Assembly: GCF_004348455.1 (NCBI RefSeq)
Contig: NZ_SMKA01000007.1
Span: forward strand, 26,817-90,816
DNA length: 64,000 nt
Direction of reading: 5' to 3'
Origin: Kribbella albertanoniae
Lineage (GTDB): Bacteria; Actinomycetota; Actinomycetes; Propionibacteriales; Kribbellaceae
Below, piece after piece: positions 35,317-45,002 of this stretch. Within the stretch, counting starts at the first letter, position 1; the number at the start of each line of letters is the position of its first letter. Below the pieces are notes generated by a model, which was given only the letters and a program-made list of their open reading frames with translations, ran no database searches and had not been told where the DNA came from. The translations under genes and the position numbers were made by a program.

Positions 35317-35370
35317 CGTCGTACGGGCTCGTGTGGAGGGCGACCAGCACCTGTCCTTCGCTGCGGCCAT

Positions 35371-35670
35371 CTACTCCGCGAGCGCCTGCTCGATTCGCTC
35401 GACCTTGGCCGTCAACTGCCCCGTATAGCCAGGCCGAATATCCGCCTTCAACACCAGGCTCACCCGAGGCGAAACCGCAGCCACCACCTCAACAGCCTCC
35501 TTCACCACCGCCATCACCTCATCCCACTCCCCCTCGATGTTGGTGAACATGGCATTGGTCTCATTGGGAAGACCGGAGGCGCGAACAACGCGAACAGCCG
35601 CAGCCACCGCCTCACTCACGCCCCCGGTCTCATCACCCGCAAGCGGACTAATACTGAACGCAACGATCAT
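35371..35670 (-). CDS. MTH1187/YkoF-family thiamine-binding protein
   Basis: A 99-residue ferredoxin-like-fold protein with the family pattern [33 protein letters not shown] and [19 protein letters not shown]. Characterised relatives bind thiamine or hydroxymethylpyrimidine. Its ATG overlaps the stop of the MFS transporter by 4 bp, so the TetR-MFS-thiamine-binding genes form one operon. A truncated copy of its 3' end lies about 600 bp downstream. Confidence 0.85.
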   Translation of the reverse strand: MIVAFSISPLAGDETGGVSEAVAAAVRVVRASGLPNETNAMFTNIEGEWDEVMAVVKEAVEVVAAVSPRVSLVLKADIRPGYTGQLTAKVERIEQALAE

Positions 35671-37223
35671 GCATCCTGTTTACCAGTTGCTTCTTCTTCT
35701 GCTCGGCGTTCGGCGCCGGTGGTGGTGAGGAGGGGCTTTTCTTTGATGAAGATGACTGCGATCAGGGCCAGGACGGCGAAGGGGACCGACATCATGAAGA
35801 GGTCGGCGGTGGCGTCGCCGTAGGCGTTCTCTACTACTGTGCGGACGGCGGGTGGGAGTTCGGCGACGTTCGGTACGACGTCGCTCGCGCCACTGGCCGT
35901 GCCGCCGGGGTTGAGGCGGTCGAGGATCTGGTTGGCGAGGATGGCGCCGAGGACGCTGACGCCGATCGTGCCGCCCATGCTGCGGAAGAAGCTGACCGCG
36001 GAGGTGGCTGCACCGAGCTGGCTGGCCGGTACGTCGTTCTGCGCGGCGAGGACGAGGTTCTGCATGACGAGGCCGATGCCGATACCGAGGACGAGCATGA
36101 AGGCCCACAGCAGGTACTTCGAGGTGTGCGCGTCGATGGTGCCGAACAGGGCCAGGCCGATCGGGAGCAGCACGCTGCCGAGGACCAGGTAGACCTTCCA
36201 CTTGCCGGTCTTCGTGATCAGGCCACCGGCGACCGTGGAGGCGCCCATCATGCCGATGATCATCGGCAGGCTCATCAGGCCGGCCTTGGTCGGTGAGTAG
36301 CCCTGCGCGGTCTGGAAGTACTGCGCGAGGAATACCGAGCCACCGAACATCGCCACGCCGACGAGCGCGCTGGCGACGATGGACAGCGTGACCGTGCGGT
36401 TGCGGAACAGGTCCAGCGGAATGATCGGCTCCGGGTGCCGGCGCTCGACGAGCACCGCGGCAACCAATGCGACCAGCGCCGCGCCGACCATCAGGAAGCT
36501 CCAGCCGGAGACCCAGTCGAACTTCTTGTCGGCGAAGGTGACCCAGATCAGCAGGGTGCTCACGCCGGCGGTGATGAAGAACGCGCCCCACCAGTCGATC
36601 TTCGCTTCCCGGCGTACGGTCGGCAGGTTCAGGGTGCGCTGCAGCAGGATGATCGCGGCGATCACGAACGGCACACCGATCAGGAAGCAGGCCCGCCAGC
36701 CCAGCGGCGAGTCGACCAGGAATCCACCGAGCAGCGGCCCACCAACGGTGGCGGACGCGAACACGGCACCGAAGACACCGGAGTACCGGCCGAGCTCACG
36801 CGGCGGGATGATCGCTGCCATCACGATCTGCACCAGCGCGGTCAGACCGCCGCCGCCCAGCCCTTGCAGGACCCGGCTGCCCAGCAGCACCTCGATGTTC
36901 GGCGCGAAGCCGGCGACCAGCGACCCGACCACGAAGAAGCCGAGCGAGAGCTGGACGAGCAGTTTGTTGTTGTAGAGGTCGGCGAGCTTGCCCCACAACG
37001 GCACGGTGGCCGTCATCGCGAGCAGCTCCACCGTCACGACCCAGGTGTAGGACGATTGGCTCGCCTCCAGGTCGCTGATGATCCGCGGCAGCGCGGTCGA
37101 CACCACGGTGCCGGCCAGGATCGCCACGAACAGCCCCATCATCAGACCGGACATGGCCTGCACGGTCTGCCGCGGCGTCAGCGTCGCGACAGAACCGGCC
37201 CCCTCGGCCGAGGTCGTCGTCAT
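35667..37223 (-). CDS. MFS drug:H+ antiporter, DHA2 (EmrB/QacA) family
   Basis: A 518-residue membrane protein with about 14 transmembrane segments, as expected for DHA2. Motif A-like [10 protein letters not shown] (near residue 77), [17 protein letters not shown] (motif B, near 113) and the motif C region [12 protein letters not shown] (near 155) are present. Substrate unknown. It overlaps the TetR gene upstream and the thiamine-binding gene downstream by 4 bp each, which suggests it is induced when the TetR repressor binds an effector. Confidence 0.93.
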   Translation of the reverse strand: MTTTSAEGAGSVATLTPRQTVQAMSGLMMGLFVAILAGTVVSTALPRIISDLEASQSSYTWVVTVELLAMTATVPLWGKLADLYNNKLLVQLSLGFFVVGSLVAGFAPNIEVLLGSRVLQGLGGGGLTALVQIVMAAIIPPRELGRYSGVFGAVFASATVGGPLLGGFLVDSPLGWRACFLIGVPFVIAAIILLQRTLNLPTVRREAKIDWWGAFFITAGVSTLLIWVTFADKKFDWVSGWSFLMVGAALVALVAAVLVERRHPEPIIPLDLFRNRTVTLSIVASALVGVAMFGGSVFLAQYFQTAQGYSPTKAGLMSLPMIIGMMGASTVAGGLITKTGKWKVYLVLGSVLLPIGLALFGTIDAHTSKYLLWAFMLVLGIGIGLVMQNLVLAAQNDVPASQLGAATSAVSFFRSMGGTIGVSVLGAILANQILDRLNPGGTASGASDVVPNVAELPPAVRTVVENAYGDATADLFMMSVPFAVLALIAVIFIKEKPLLTTTGAERRAEEEATGKQDA

Positions 37224-37822
37224 GAAGAACCTTTCTGGTAGTCAGGGTCGAGGCCCTGAGCAAGTAGTTGGAACGCTGCGTCGACAAGGTCGGCGGGTGC
37301 GGAGTCCGGACCGTCTTTGTGGAGCTCGACGGCGACCCGGCACGCGGTCCCGGCCGCGCTGACGATGAGCCGCGCCCGGAGCGGGTCGCCGATCCGCTCG
37401 GTCAGCGCCGCGGACAGCTGCCGCTCGTCGTCCATGCTCGACAGCATCAGGTGGTAGAGCAGGCTGGGCGACCCCATGATCAGCTCACCGCGCCGGCTCA
37501 GCTCACCTTCGGCCATCAGGTCGTGCAGTACGTCGCGCACGATCAGCCACATCGTGGTCAACGGCGACTGCTCGGCCGGTGCCGTCGCGATCCGCTCCAG
37601 CGCGCTCTCCAGATGCGCGGGATTGCGCCCGAGGATCGCGTACTCCTTGTGCGGGAAGTAGTTGAAGAACGTCCGCACCGACACATCGGCCGCTTCGGCG
37701 ATCTCCTCGGCCGTGACGCTGTCCGGCCCCTTCTCCAACGCCAGCCGCAGGGCCGCATCGGTCAACGCCGCCCTGGTCTGGAGCTTCTTCCGCTCCCGCA
37801 ACCCACCCTCACCCTGACTCAC
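37220..37822 (-). CDS. TetR-family repressor of the MFS operon
   Basis: A 200-residue TetR regulator. The N-terminal HTH is RAALTDAALRLALEKG, VTAEEIAEAADVSVRTFFNYFPHKEYAIL (residues 17-63), with an all-helical ligand domain after it. It is the first gene of the TetR-MFS-thiamine-binding unit, and an inverted repeat TTGCAG-TCA-CTGCAA lies 22 bp upstream of its start. Confidence 0.92.
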   Translation of the reverse strand: MSQGEGGLRERKKLQTRAALTDAALRLALEKGPDSVTAEEIAEAADVSVRTFFNYFPHKEYAILGRNPAHLESALERIATAPAEQSPLTTMWLIVRDVLHDLMAEGELSRRGELIMGSPSLLYHLMLSSMDDERQLSAALTERIGDPLRARLIVSAAGTACRVAVELHKDGPDSAPADLVDAAFQLLAQGLDPDYQKGSS

Positions 37823-37843
37823 CGCACCAGCGTAGGCAGATTC

Positions 37844-37858
37844 TTGCAGTCACTGCAA
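37844..37858. promoter_or_regulatory. Candidate TetR operator
   Basis: TTGCAG (37844-37849) and CTGCAA (37853-37858) form a perfect 15-bp dyad, 22 bp upstream of the repressor start, inside the divergent region shared with the GMC oxidoreductase gene. Further TGCAC words follow in the next 40 bp. Confidence 0.5.
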
Positions 37859-37937
37859 ACTATTAGCCGTGCACTTTTGCACCCCTGCACAAACGGGCAC
37901 CCCAGCGCGACATGCCGGAGCCGCTGCGAAGATGTAG

Positions 37938-39590
<1,653 letters not shown>

Positions 39591-39592
39591 GT

Positions 39593-40261
39593 TCAGCGAC
39601 CGGGCAGGTGCTGGTGGACGAAGACCGCCAGTTGGGTCCGGTCCCGGAGGTTGAGCTGGCTCAGGATGCTGGAGATGTGACTCTTCACCGTGCCTTCGGA
39701 GATCACCAGCCCCTGGGCGATCTCACGGTTGTTCGCACCGGCCGCCACCAGTCGCGCCACTTCACGCTCGCGGTCAGTGAGGCGAGCGAGCTCGGCGGGT
39801 GGCTCGGCCGGAGCCGATCCGCCCGCCGTCGCAGAAAGCGCGGCGACCACCTTGGCCGCGGCCGCCGGGGCCAACTGCAGCACGCCTCGGCAGGCCAGCC
39901 GGACAGCTTCCGCAAGATCCTGGGCCGGCAGGTTCTTCAGCAGATAGCCAGTGGCACCAGCCCGCAACGCCTGGGTGACATGGTCATCGTCATCGAAGGT
40001 GGACAACACCACGACCTTCACGGCCGGCCAACTGCGGACGATCTCCGCCGTCGCCTGCACGCCGTCCAGAACCGGCATCCTGACATCCATCAGGACCACG
40101 TCGGGGGCGAGTTCGGCGACCAGACGCACTGCCTCGGCTCCGTCCGCGGCAGTGGCCACCACGTCGATCCCGGGCTGTCGCTCCAGAATGGCGGTCAGCC
40201 CGTCCCGCATCAGTTCCTGATCATCGACGATCAGCAGCCGGATGTTCTCACCGTTCTCCAT
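39593..40261 (-). CDS. NarL/LuxR-type response regulator
   Basis: A 222-residue regulator. The receiver domain has the phospho-acceptor Asp in VVLMDVRMPVLDG (near residue 58), the acidic pair IVDDQ (near 14) and a Thr/Lys pair (LSTFDDD and LLKNL). A linker leads to a LuxR helix-turn-helix (LTDREREVARLVAAGANNREIAQGLVISEGTVKSHI, about 155-190). It overlaps the histidine kinase gene by 14 bp and is its cognate partner. The stop is 2 bp from that of the convergent GMC gene. Confidence 0.94.
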   Translation of the reverse strand: MENGENIRLLIVDDQELMRDGLTAILERQPGIDVVATAADGAEAVRLVAELAPDVVLMDVRMPVLDGVQATAEIVRSWPAVKVVVLSTFDDDDHVTQALRAGATGYLLKNLPAQDLAEAVRLACRGVLQLAPAAAAKVVAALSATAGGSAPAEPPAELARLTDREREVARLVAAGANNREIAQGLVISEGTVKSHISSILSQLNLRDRTQLAVFVHQHLPGR

Positions 40262-41498
40262 CGGCCAACGCCTTCCTCGCCCCGGTCCGGGGAATCGTGA
40301 CCGCCATCCGCGTACCTCCGCCTGGTGCGTTCGTCAGCACCAGCCTGCCACTGACCAGTTCCAGCCGTTCCCGTACTCCGCGCAGACCGTTGCCAGCGCC
40401 GGCCGGCGGACCGATTCCGTCGTCGTCCACCGTCACCGAGGCGGTCGCCTCGGTGAGCTCGACGACCACCTGCGCGCGGCTGGCCCGGGCATGGCGCTGC
40501 ACGTTCGTCAGGCCTTCCTGGACGGCCCGGTACAGCGCCAGCAACTGCTGTCGCGAATAGTGCTGCTCATCGCCGGAGACCTGCAGACTGAGGTCGAGCG
40601 GCAGCACCCGCAGGTCTTCGACCATGCCGCGCAAAGTCGGCTCCAGCAGGAACGGGGCCTCGTCCCTCCGGAGCGCACCGACCGACTCCCGGACGTCGGC
40701 GAGGGCCTGATCCGCGAGCCGTTTCGCATTGGCGACCGCGGCGGACGCGGCTACAGGATCCTCGGCGACCAGGAACTGGGCCTTCTCCAGCTGGACACTG
40801 ACCACGGTGAGGTAGTGGCCCAGGCTGTCATGGATGTCGCGGGCTAGCCGGTTGCGTTCCTCGATCGTGGCCAGTTCGGCGACGCGGCCCTGGGACTCGA
40901 CCAGTTGACGATGGGAAGCGCCGAGATCACGGAGCAAGCGCTCGGCCCGCTCCCTGCTGGTTCGCTCCCGCCGTACCAGCACGGCGGTGCTGGTGACCAA
41001 CACAAGAGCGATCGCGAAGAGCATGTAGCTGTGCAGTACGTCCGAGTCTGTCCGCCACAACGGCTTGGCCGCCGCGAACCTGACTGTAAAGAGACTCAGG
41101 ACGACTGCACTGACGATGAGACCGGCACGAGCTCCCAGCCAGAACACTGCCGGAAACGGCAGCACGAAATAGAGCAGCGAAGCGATGCTCTGCCCATCCA
41201 TCTGCGAGATCAGCTCGATCACGCCGAGCTGGGCAGCGATGGCACCGGCCGCGAGGGCCGCCGGCGGCCGATCGCCGTACCGCCGACCGATGAGGATCTG
41301 CAGGATCAGTAGCCCCGCCGGAGCGACCACCAGTACGACGGTTGCCCAGGTCAACGAATTGAAGCTGCGGCTGATCGCCATCAGCAGGCAGCTGACGCCG
41401 ACCAGCAGGGTCATCCAGGTGGACGGCGGCAGCAACGGCGGGTGGGTCTCTCGGGAGAGCACCTCCCCAGTGGAGCACATCACCGCCACGGCCGTCAT
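40248..41498 (-). CDS. NarL-class sensor histidine kinase
   Basis: A 416-residue membrane kinase. Five or so transmembrane segments fill residues 25-170. The HisKA_3 dimerisation domain has the phospho-acceptor in RNRLARDIHDSLGHYLTVVSV (near residue 218), and the HATPase domain has VDDDGIGPP and GNGLRGVRERLELVSG. There is no extracellular sensor domain, so the signal is probably sensed within the membrane. It is co-transcribed with the response regulator. The Tat-SDR gene is divergent, 178 bp away, and is a possible target. Confidence 0.92.
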   Translation of the reverse strand: MTAVAVMCSTGEVLSRETHPPLLPPSTWMTLLVGVSCLLMAISRSFNSLTWATVVLVVAPAGLLILQILIGRRYGDRPPAALAAGAIAAQLGVIELISQMDGQSIASLLYFVLPFPAVFWLGARAGLIVSAVVLSLFTVRFAAAKPLWRTDSDVLHSYMLFAIALVLVTSTAVLVRRERTSRERAERLLRDLGASHRQLVESQGRVAELATIEERNRLARDIHDSLGHYLTVVSVQLEKAQFLVAEDPVAASAAVANAKRLADQALADVRESVGALRRDEAPFLLEPTLRGMVEDLRVLPLDLSLQVSGDEQHYSRQQLLALYRAVQEGLTNVQRHARASRAQVVVELTEATASVTVDDDGIGPPAGAGNGLRGVRERLELVSGRLVLTNAPGGGTRMAVTIPRTGARKALADGER

Positions 41499-41676
41499 CA
41501 GACACCGGGCCGCACCCGCCCCGACCTCCGACCTAGGCCGGAGGTCGTAGTACCGGCGGACGAGCGACAGGGCAAGACCGGCCGTCCAGCAGATGCCGGC
41601 GTGGTGGCACCGTTCCTACGCTTCAGGAGTTGGCCGGCCGACTACGGGGCCGGAACCGAGTAGGAGGCCTGGGGAC

Positions 41677-42630
41677 ATGACTGACAACCCGCAAGAGACC
41701 GGCAAGCCGCCGCGACGATACGGCCGGCGGGCCATGGTCGGCGCGGCCGCGACCGGCGCCCTGGTGGCCGGCGCGGCAGGTGCCGTCGGCGGGCGGCTCA
41801 CTGCGGATACCGGCCCGCGGATGACCGCCGCCCCGGCCGACGGTGCGAGGTTCGCCGGCAAGGTGGTCCTGATCACCGGCGCGACCTCGGGCATCGGGCG
41901 CGCGGCCGCACGAGCCTTCGCCGCCGAAGGCGCCAAGGTCGCGTTCTGCGGGCGAAGGGAGGACCGCGGCCGGCAGGTGGAACAAGAGATCCGGGCAGCG
42001 GGCCACGAAGCGACCTACCTGCGGGCCGATGTCAGGGTCGAAGACCAGGTACGCCGCTTCGTCGACAGCACCGCGAGCCGCTACGGCCGGTTGGACGTGG
42101 TGTTCAGCAACGCGGGCATCCACGGCGTCAAGCGGCTTCACGAAGTCGCCACAGCTGAGTGGGACGACATCCAGACCACCAATGTCCGGGGTGCGTTCTT
42201 CACCCTCAAGCACTCGATTCCGCATCTGCTCAAAGCGGGCGGCGGCAGTGTGGTGATCACCGCGTCCATCAACTCACTGGCCGTCCGGCAGGGGTTCGCG
42301 TCGTACGGCTCCAGCAAGCACGCGCTCCTCGGCCTGATGCAGGCCGCGGCCCTCGACTACGGCGCCGACGGCATCCGGGTCAACGCCGTCCTGCCGGGGA
42401 TCGTCGACACGGAAATGGTCCGCAAGGTCGCCGGCATCGAGAACGCCCCTGAGAGCGTCTACCGCGCAGGCATCGCCGTCGTCGCCCGCTCCCGGGCACC
42501 AGCCGCCGGGCGCATCGGCAAGCCCGAAGAGGTCGCAGCCTTCGTCGTCGACCTCGCCTCCGACCGCTACCCGTTCATGACCGGATCGGCCCAGGTGATC
42601 GACGGCGGCGCCACAGCCATGCTCCCCTGA
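41677..42630 (+). CDS. SDR-family oxidoreductase with Tat-like leader
   Basis: A 317-residue protein. Residues 12-45 resemble a twin-arginine leader (RRYGRRAMVGAAATGALVAG, then an Ala/Gly-rich hydrophobic stretch). The SDR domain starts near residue 60 with LITGATSGIGRAAARAF; it has FSNAGIHG, the catalytic serine in ITASINSLAVRQG and an intact YGSSK, closing with the YPFMTGSAQVIDGGAT end. TAGGAGG ten bases upstream of ATG 41677 is a good ribosome site. An exported NAD(P)-dependent enzyme is unusual; the leader could also act as a membrane anchor. Confidence 0.85.
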   Translation: MTDNPQETGKPPRRYGRRAMVGAAATGALVAGAAGAVGGRLTADTGPRMTAAPADGARFAGKVVLITGATSGIGRAAARAFAAEGAKVAFCGRREDRGRQVEQEIRAAGHEATYLRADVRVEDQVRRFVDSTASRYGRLDVVFSNAGIHGVKRLHEVATAEWDDIQTTNVRGAFFTLKHSIPHLLKAGGGSVVITASINSLAVRQGFASYGSSKHALLGLMQAAALDYGADGIRVNAVLPGIVDTEMVRKVAGIENAPESVYRAGIAVVARSRAPAAGRIGKPEEVAAFVVDLASDRYPFMTGSAQVIDGGATAMLP

Positions 42631-42756
42631 CCCGGAGGCCGGTTGGTTAGGCGGCGCTGGTGGTGTCAGACGCGGTGTGCAGACCCATCCGTCCCGGATG
42701 CGGTTGGAGTGTGCTCTCGCGGGCGTGGCTGCTGCCCGGAAAATGAGGGGATCTCT

Positions 42757-42811
42757 GTTCATGTTGCCCCTTCTCCCCTCAGAAATTGGCCGGAGAAGGG
42801 GCAACGTGAAC
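42757..42811. repeat. 55-bp hairpin with 20-bp arms
   Basis: GTTCATGTTGCCCCTTCTCC (42757-42776) and GGAGAAGGGGCAACGTGAAC (42792-42811) pair at 19 of 20 positions around a 15-base loop. It lies inside the 451-bp element, 127 bp after the SDR stop. Confidence 0.75.
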
Positions 42812-42937
42812 GGATAACCCCTGAAATTTCGTGGAGGGGCTGTGGGCGGAACAACGAGTTGTGGGTGCAGGTCTGGACCGCGGTCGGCTCGGGTGGTGTC
42901 AACCGATCCCGTCGCGGTCAGCCAAGAGCCGGGGGGT

Positions 42938-42982
42938 GACGTCCGAAAGCGCGGAGAGCCGCCCTCCGATTTTTCGGACGTT
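42938..42982. repeat. 45-bp palindromic repeat, copy 2
   Basis: GACGTCCGAA (42938-42947) to TTCGGACGTT (42973-42982), with inner CGGAGAGCCGCCCTCCG. It is followed in tandem by copy 3 with a 62-bp period; GCCAAGAGCCGGGG/GCCAAGGGCCGGGG precedes each copy. Confidence 0.78.
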
Positions 42983-42999
42983 AGCCAAGGGCCGGGGTT

Positions 43000-43044
43000 A
43001 ACGTCCGAAGGTGCGGAGAGCCGCCCTCCGATCGTTCGGACGTT
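43000..43044. repeat. 45-bp palindromic repeat, copy 3
   Basis: AACGTCCGAA (43000-43009) to TTCGGACGTT (43035-43044), with inner GCGGAGAGCCGCCCTCCGA identical to copy 2. Confidence 0.78.
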
Positions 43045-43116
43045 GTGACGGGCGGGCACCGTGGTCGCCAGCCTTAACCAACCGGCCTTGCCCCTGACCC
43101 GGTAGAATGTGTGCAG

Positions 43117-43150
43117 AGCCTCCGTCGCAGACTTCCTGCGGTCGGAGGCT
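43117..43150 (+). promoter_or_regulatory. Hairpin masking the ribosome binding site of the next gene
   Basis: AGCCTCCG (43117-43124) pairs with CGGAGGCT (43143-43150) and CGCAG (43126-43130) with CTGCG (43136-43140), giving a 13-bp two-part stem. The only good ribosome site, GGAGG at 43144-43148, nine bases before the ATG at 43158, is inside the right arm. The stem is followed by TTTT, so it could also terminate transcription. A TAGAAT at 43103 would start the transcript just before the hairpin. Confidence 0.6.
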
Positions 43151-43157
43151 TTTGCGT

Positions 43158-43691
43158 ATGACGATTCTCTTGTACCGAGCCGCGATCCACGACCTCCGCG
43201 GCGACGCCGTCCTGCCCCTCAACCTGCTTCGCGACCAGCACCCGGACCTCTACGAACGCGAGGTCGCGAAGTACGCTCATCGCCCAGCCGCGATGCTCGA
43301 CCCGGTGCACCCACTGGGCTGCACCTGGACCGACGTCGTGTTCCTCTCACCGGTCCACCCGGCTCCGCTCTTCGAAGCCATGCACGAGTCCGGCCGCATC
43401 GGCCGCGTAGTCATCGACTACTGGACCCTCGACGCCGACCTCCTCGACCCGGCCGACACCTGCATCCTGCTCAAACGCCACAACGCCGCGCCGCAGCCCC
43501 CTGAGGACTTCATCCCCTACTCCCCCGCGACAGTCGCAACCCTCACTCAGCCTTCCGAGAAGGCCCTGCACCGGCTACGAACCCTCAACGCCACCGAGCC
43601 GCTCTTCCCCTGGGCCGACATCCCGCACATCCTGCACCGCGGCCCCATCCCGGCCAGCCTCTTCCGCACAACCAACGGCGTACAGCCGTGA
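43158..43691 (+). CDS. Unrecognised 177-residue protein
   Basis: I do not recognise this family. The cytoplasmic, His- and Pro-rich protein starts MTILLYRAAIHDLRGDAVL and contains LYEREVAKYAHRPAAML, TWTDVVFLSPVHPAPLFEAM, RVVIDYWTLDADLLDPADTCILL and FPWADIPHILHRG. There is no signal peptide or membrane segment. The HR, SPVHP and DYWTLD blocks look like enzyme-type motifs, loosely reminiscent of ADP-ribosyltransferase-like folds, but this is not demonstrable by eye. The upstream hairpin that covers its ribosome site suggests translational or attenuation control. Confidence 0.75.
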   Translation: MTILLYRAAIHDLRGDAVLPLNLLRDQHPDLYEREVAKYAHRPAAMLDPVHPLGCTWTDVVFLSPVHPAPLFEAMHESGRIGRVVIDYWTLDADLLDPADTCILLKRHNAAPQPPEDFIPYSPATVATLTQPSEKALHRLRTLNATEPLFPWADIPHILHRGPIPASLFRTTNGVQP

Positions 43692-43737
43692 GTAGTAGCC
43701 GGCCGGATGCCCCTCCAACTCTCGACTCCGCACCAAG

Positions 43738-44847
43738 TCAGCGGCGATAGATGGTCAGCTCGGACATGTTGGTGTAGCTGGACGCGGCGAAGTTCAGCGA
43801 CTGTGCCGGAACCGCCGTACCGCCGGAAGCGTTGTCGTGCTCCCAGTTCGCGTGGTGGAGGTTCGGCTCGCCGATGGTTTGGAAGAACTGCTGGAAGTTG
43901 ATGTCGCCGTCGCCGAGCGGGACCATGTCGTAGCCGTCGGGAACGGCCGCGTTGCGGTCGCCGTCCTTGGCGTGGAACAGCGGGAACCGGGTGGTGCGCG
44001 GGGCGACGGTCAGGATCGGGTCGAACAGGTCGGTCTGCAGGTTGCCTCGCCAGTCGGTGTACGTCCGGTGCTTGAACCGGGCCACGTACGCCCAGTAGAT
44101 GTCCATCTCGAAGAACACGTAGCGAGGGTCGGCCTTGCCGAAGAAGTACTCCAGCCGACGCACCCCGGACGACCGGGTCGGCTTGCCGGCCGCATCCAAG
44201 GGGCCTGTGTCCAGCAGGAAGCTGTAGGCGGCGTCGTGATTGTGGGTGTACAGCCGCAGGCCACGCGCCTTGGCGCGACGGCCCAGTTCGTTCCAGACAT
44301 CGGCGGCGGCGTCCCAGTCGGCTTTGTACGCGCTGTTCGTGGGGTCGCCGCCGGTGCCGATGTGCTTCATGCCCAACTCCTGGGCGATGTCCATCTGCTG
44401 CTCGAACGTGTCCGGGCTGATCTGGGTATGGGTGCCGTTCGCGATCAGCCCGTTGTCATCCAGGATCTTCCGGATCTCCTTGGGCGTGATCTGCCGGCCA
44501 AGGATCGCGGTGTTCTGGGTGTAGCCGGCGAACTCGACCTCCTGGTAGCCGATCTCGGCCAGCCGGGCCAGCACCCGCTCGAATCCGTACGGCACGCCGC
44601 AGGTGTCCGGCGCCGCGCCGATCCGGTCCCGGACGCTGTACAGGATGATCCCGCGGTTGCGGGACGGGATCAGTGGCTCGGCCCGCAGGCCACCACCGTG
44701 GCCACGGTCGCCGGTGGCGAACGCCGGGGCTCCGGTGGCCAGAATCGGCAGTCCGGCCGCGCCGAGCGCGGCAGCGGCGCTCGCGGAGGCCGTGAGTACG
44801 TTGCGACGGGTGAACCTGGCCGGAGCCTGCTCTTCCTTGTCATGCAT
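43738..44847 (-). CDS. Tat-exported sugar isomerase/epimerase-like (xylose isomerase-type TIM barrel) protein
   Basis: A 369-residue protein with a Tat leader (FTRRNVLTASASAAAALGAAG, residues 12-32) and a AP_endonuc_2/xylose-isomerase-like barrel: VLARLAEIGYQEVEFAGYT, ANGTHTQISPDTFEQQMDIAQELGMKHIGTGG, LRLYTHNHDAAYSFL, YVFFEMDIYWAYVA (metal Glu region), FPLFHAKDGDRNA and GDGDINFQQFF. Such secreted proteins are common near sugar catabolic genes; substrate unknown. Its promoter lies in the 155 bp shared with the divergent marR gene. Confidence 0.88.
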   Translation of the reverse strand: MHDKEEQAPARFTRRNVLTASASAAAALGAAGLPILATGAPAFATGDRGHGGGLRAEPLIPSRNRGIILYSVRDRIGAAPDTCGVPYGFERVLARLAEIGYQEVEFAGYTQNTAILGRQITPKEIRKILDDNGLIANGTHTQISPDTFEQQMDIAQELGMKHIGTGGDPTNSAYKADWDAAADVWNELGRRAKARGLRLYTHNHDAAYSFLLDTGPLDAAGKPTRSSGVRRLEYFFGKADPRYVFFEMDIYWAYVARFKHRTYTDWRGNLQTDLFDPILTVAPRTTRFPLFHAKDGDRNAAVPDGYDMVPLGDGDINFQQFFQTIGEPNLHHANWEHDNASGGTAVPAQSLNFAASSYTNMSELTIYRR

Positions 44848-44969
44848 GGAGTCGCGCCTTTCGACTGGGGCGGAAAGAGTCGACGGTGCTAAGAGTCAGG
44901 AAAACCTTTACAGACGCGCGCCGAAGTTTCTACGGGTCGCAGTGATCCGCTTCACGCCGGCAGCGATGG

Positions 44970-44994
44970 ATATGCATAGCATTCCTATGTATAT
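44970..44994. promoter_or_regulatory. Candidate MarR operator
   Basis: ATATGCATAG (44970-44979) and CTATGTATAT (44985-44994) are inverted arms matching at 9 of 10 positions around a 5-bp spacer. The dyad ends 8 bp before the marR GTG, is AT-rich against a GC-rich background, and would overlap the promoter of the marR-MFS operon. Confidence 0.65.
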
Positions 44995-45002
44995 TCGGAG
45001 AC

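Larger units (their letters stand above)
34610..35370. other. Palindrome-rich non-coding region
   Basis: I see no credible gene in these 761 bp. They hold a large hairpin (34614-34725), a partial copy of the neighbouring thiamine-binding gene's 3' end (34732-34810), one 45-bp palindrome (34936-34980), two 22-23-bp palindromes around AACCGGTTTGGGGAGG, and two 53-bp palindromes (35191-35243, 35264-35316). The same 45-bp and 53-bp families recur 8 and 11 kb away. Confidence 0.75.
42637..43087. mobile_element. 451-bp non-autonomous element with terminal inverted repeats and flanking direct repeats
   Basis: GGCCGGTTGGTTA at 42637-42649 is repeated perfectly inverted at 43075-43087. Immediately outside, the 12-bp word CCCCTGACCCGG occurs directly repeated at 42624-42635 and 43091-43102, 1 bp and 3 bp from the inverted ends. 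The interior has no coding potential but carries a 20-bp-arm hairpin and two tandem 45-bp palindromes. The architecture resembles a MITE-like insertion with target duplication. The left direct repeat contains the SDR stop codon. Confidence 0.6.
42631..43157. other. Non-coding region with nested palindromes
   Basis: No credible gene. Most of the region is the 451-bp inverted-repeat-bounded element (42637-43087), which contains a 55-bp hairpin and two 45-bp palindromes. The remainder is a promoter-like stretch (TAGAAT at 43103) and the hairpin in front of the next gene. Confidence 0.8.

Noticed and set aside
34610..35370. CRISPR-like array from repeated intergenic words
   Set aside because: Repeats are palindromes of two different families with irregular spacing and no constant spacers, and no cas genes are present.
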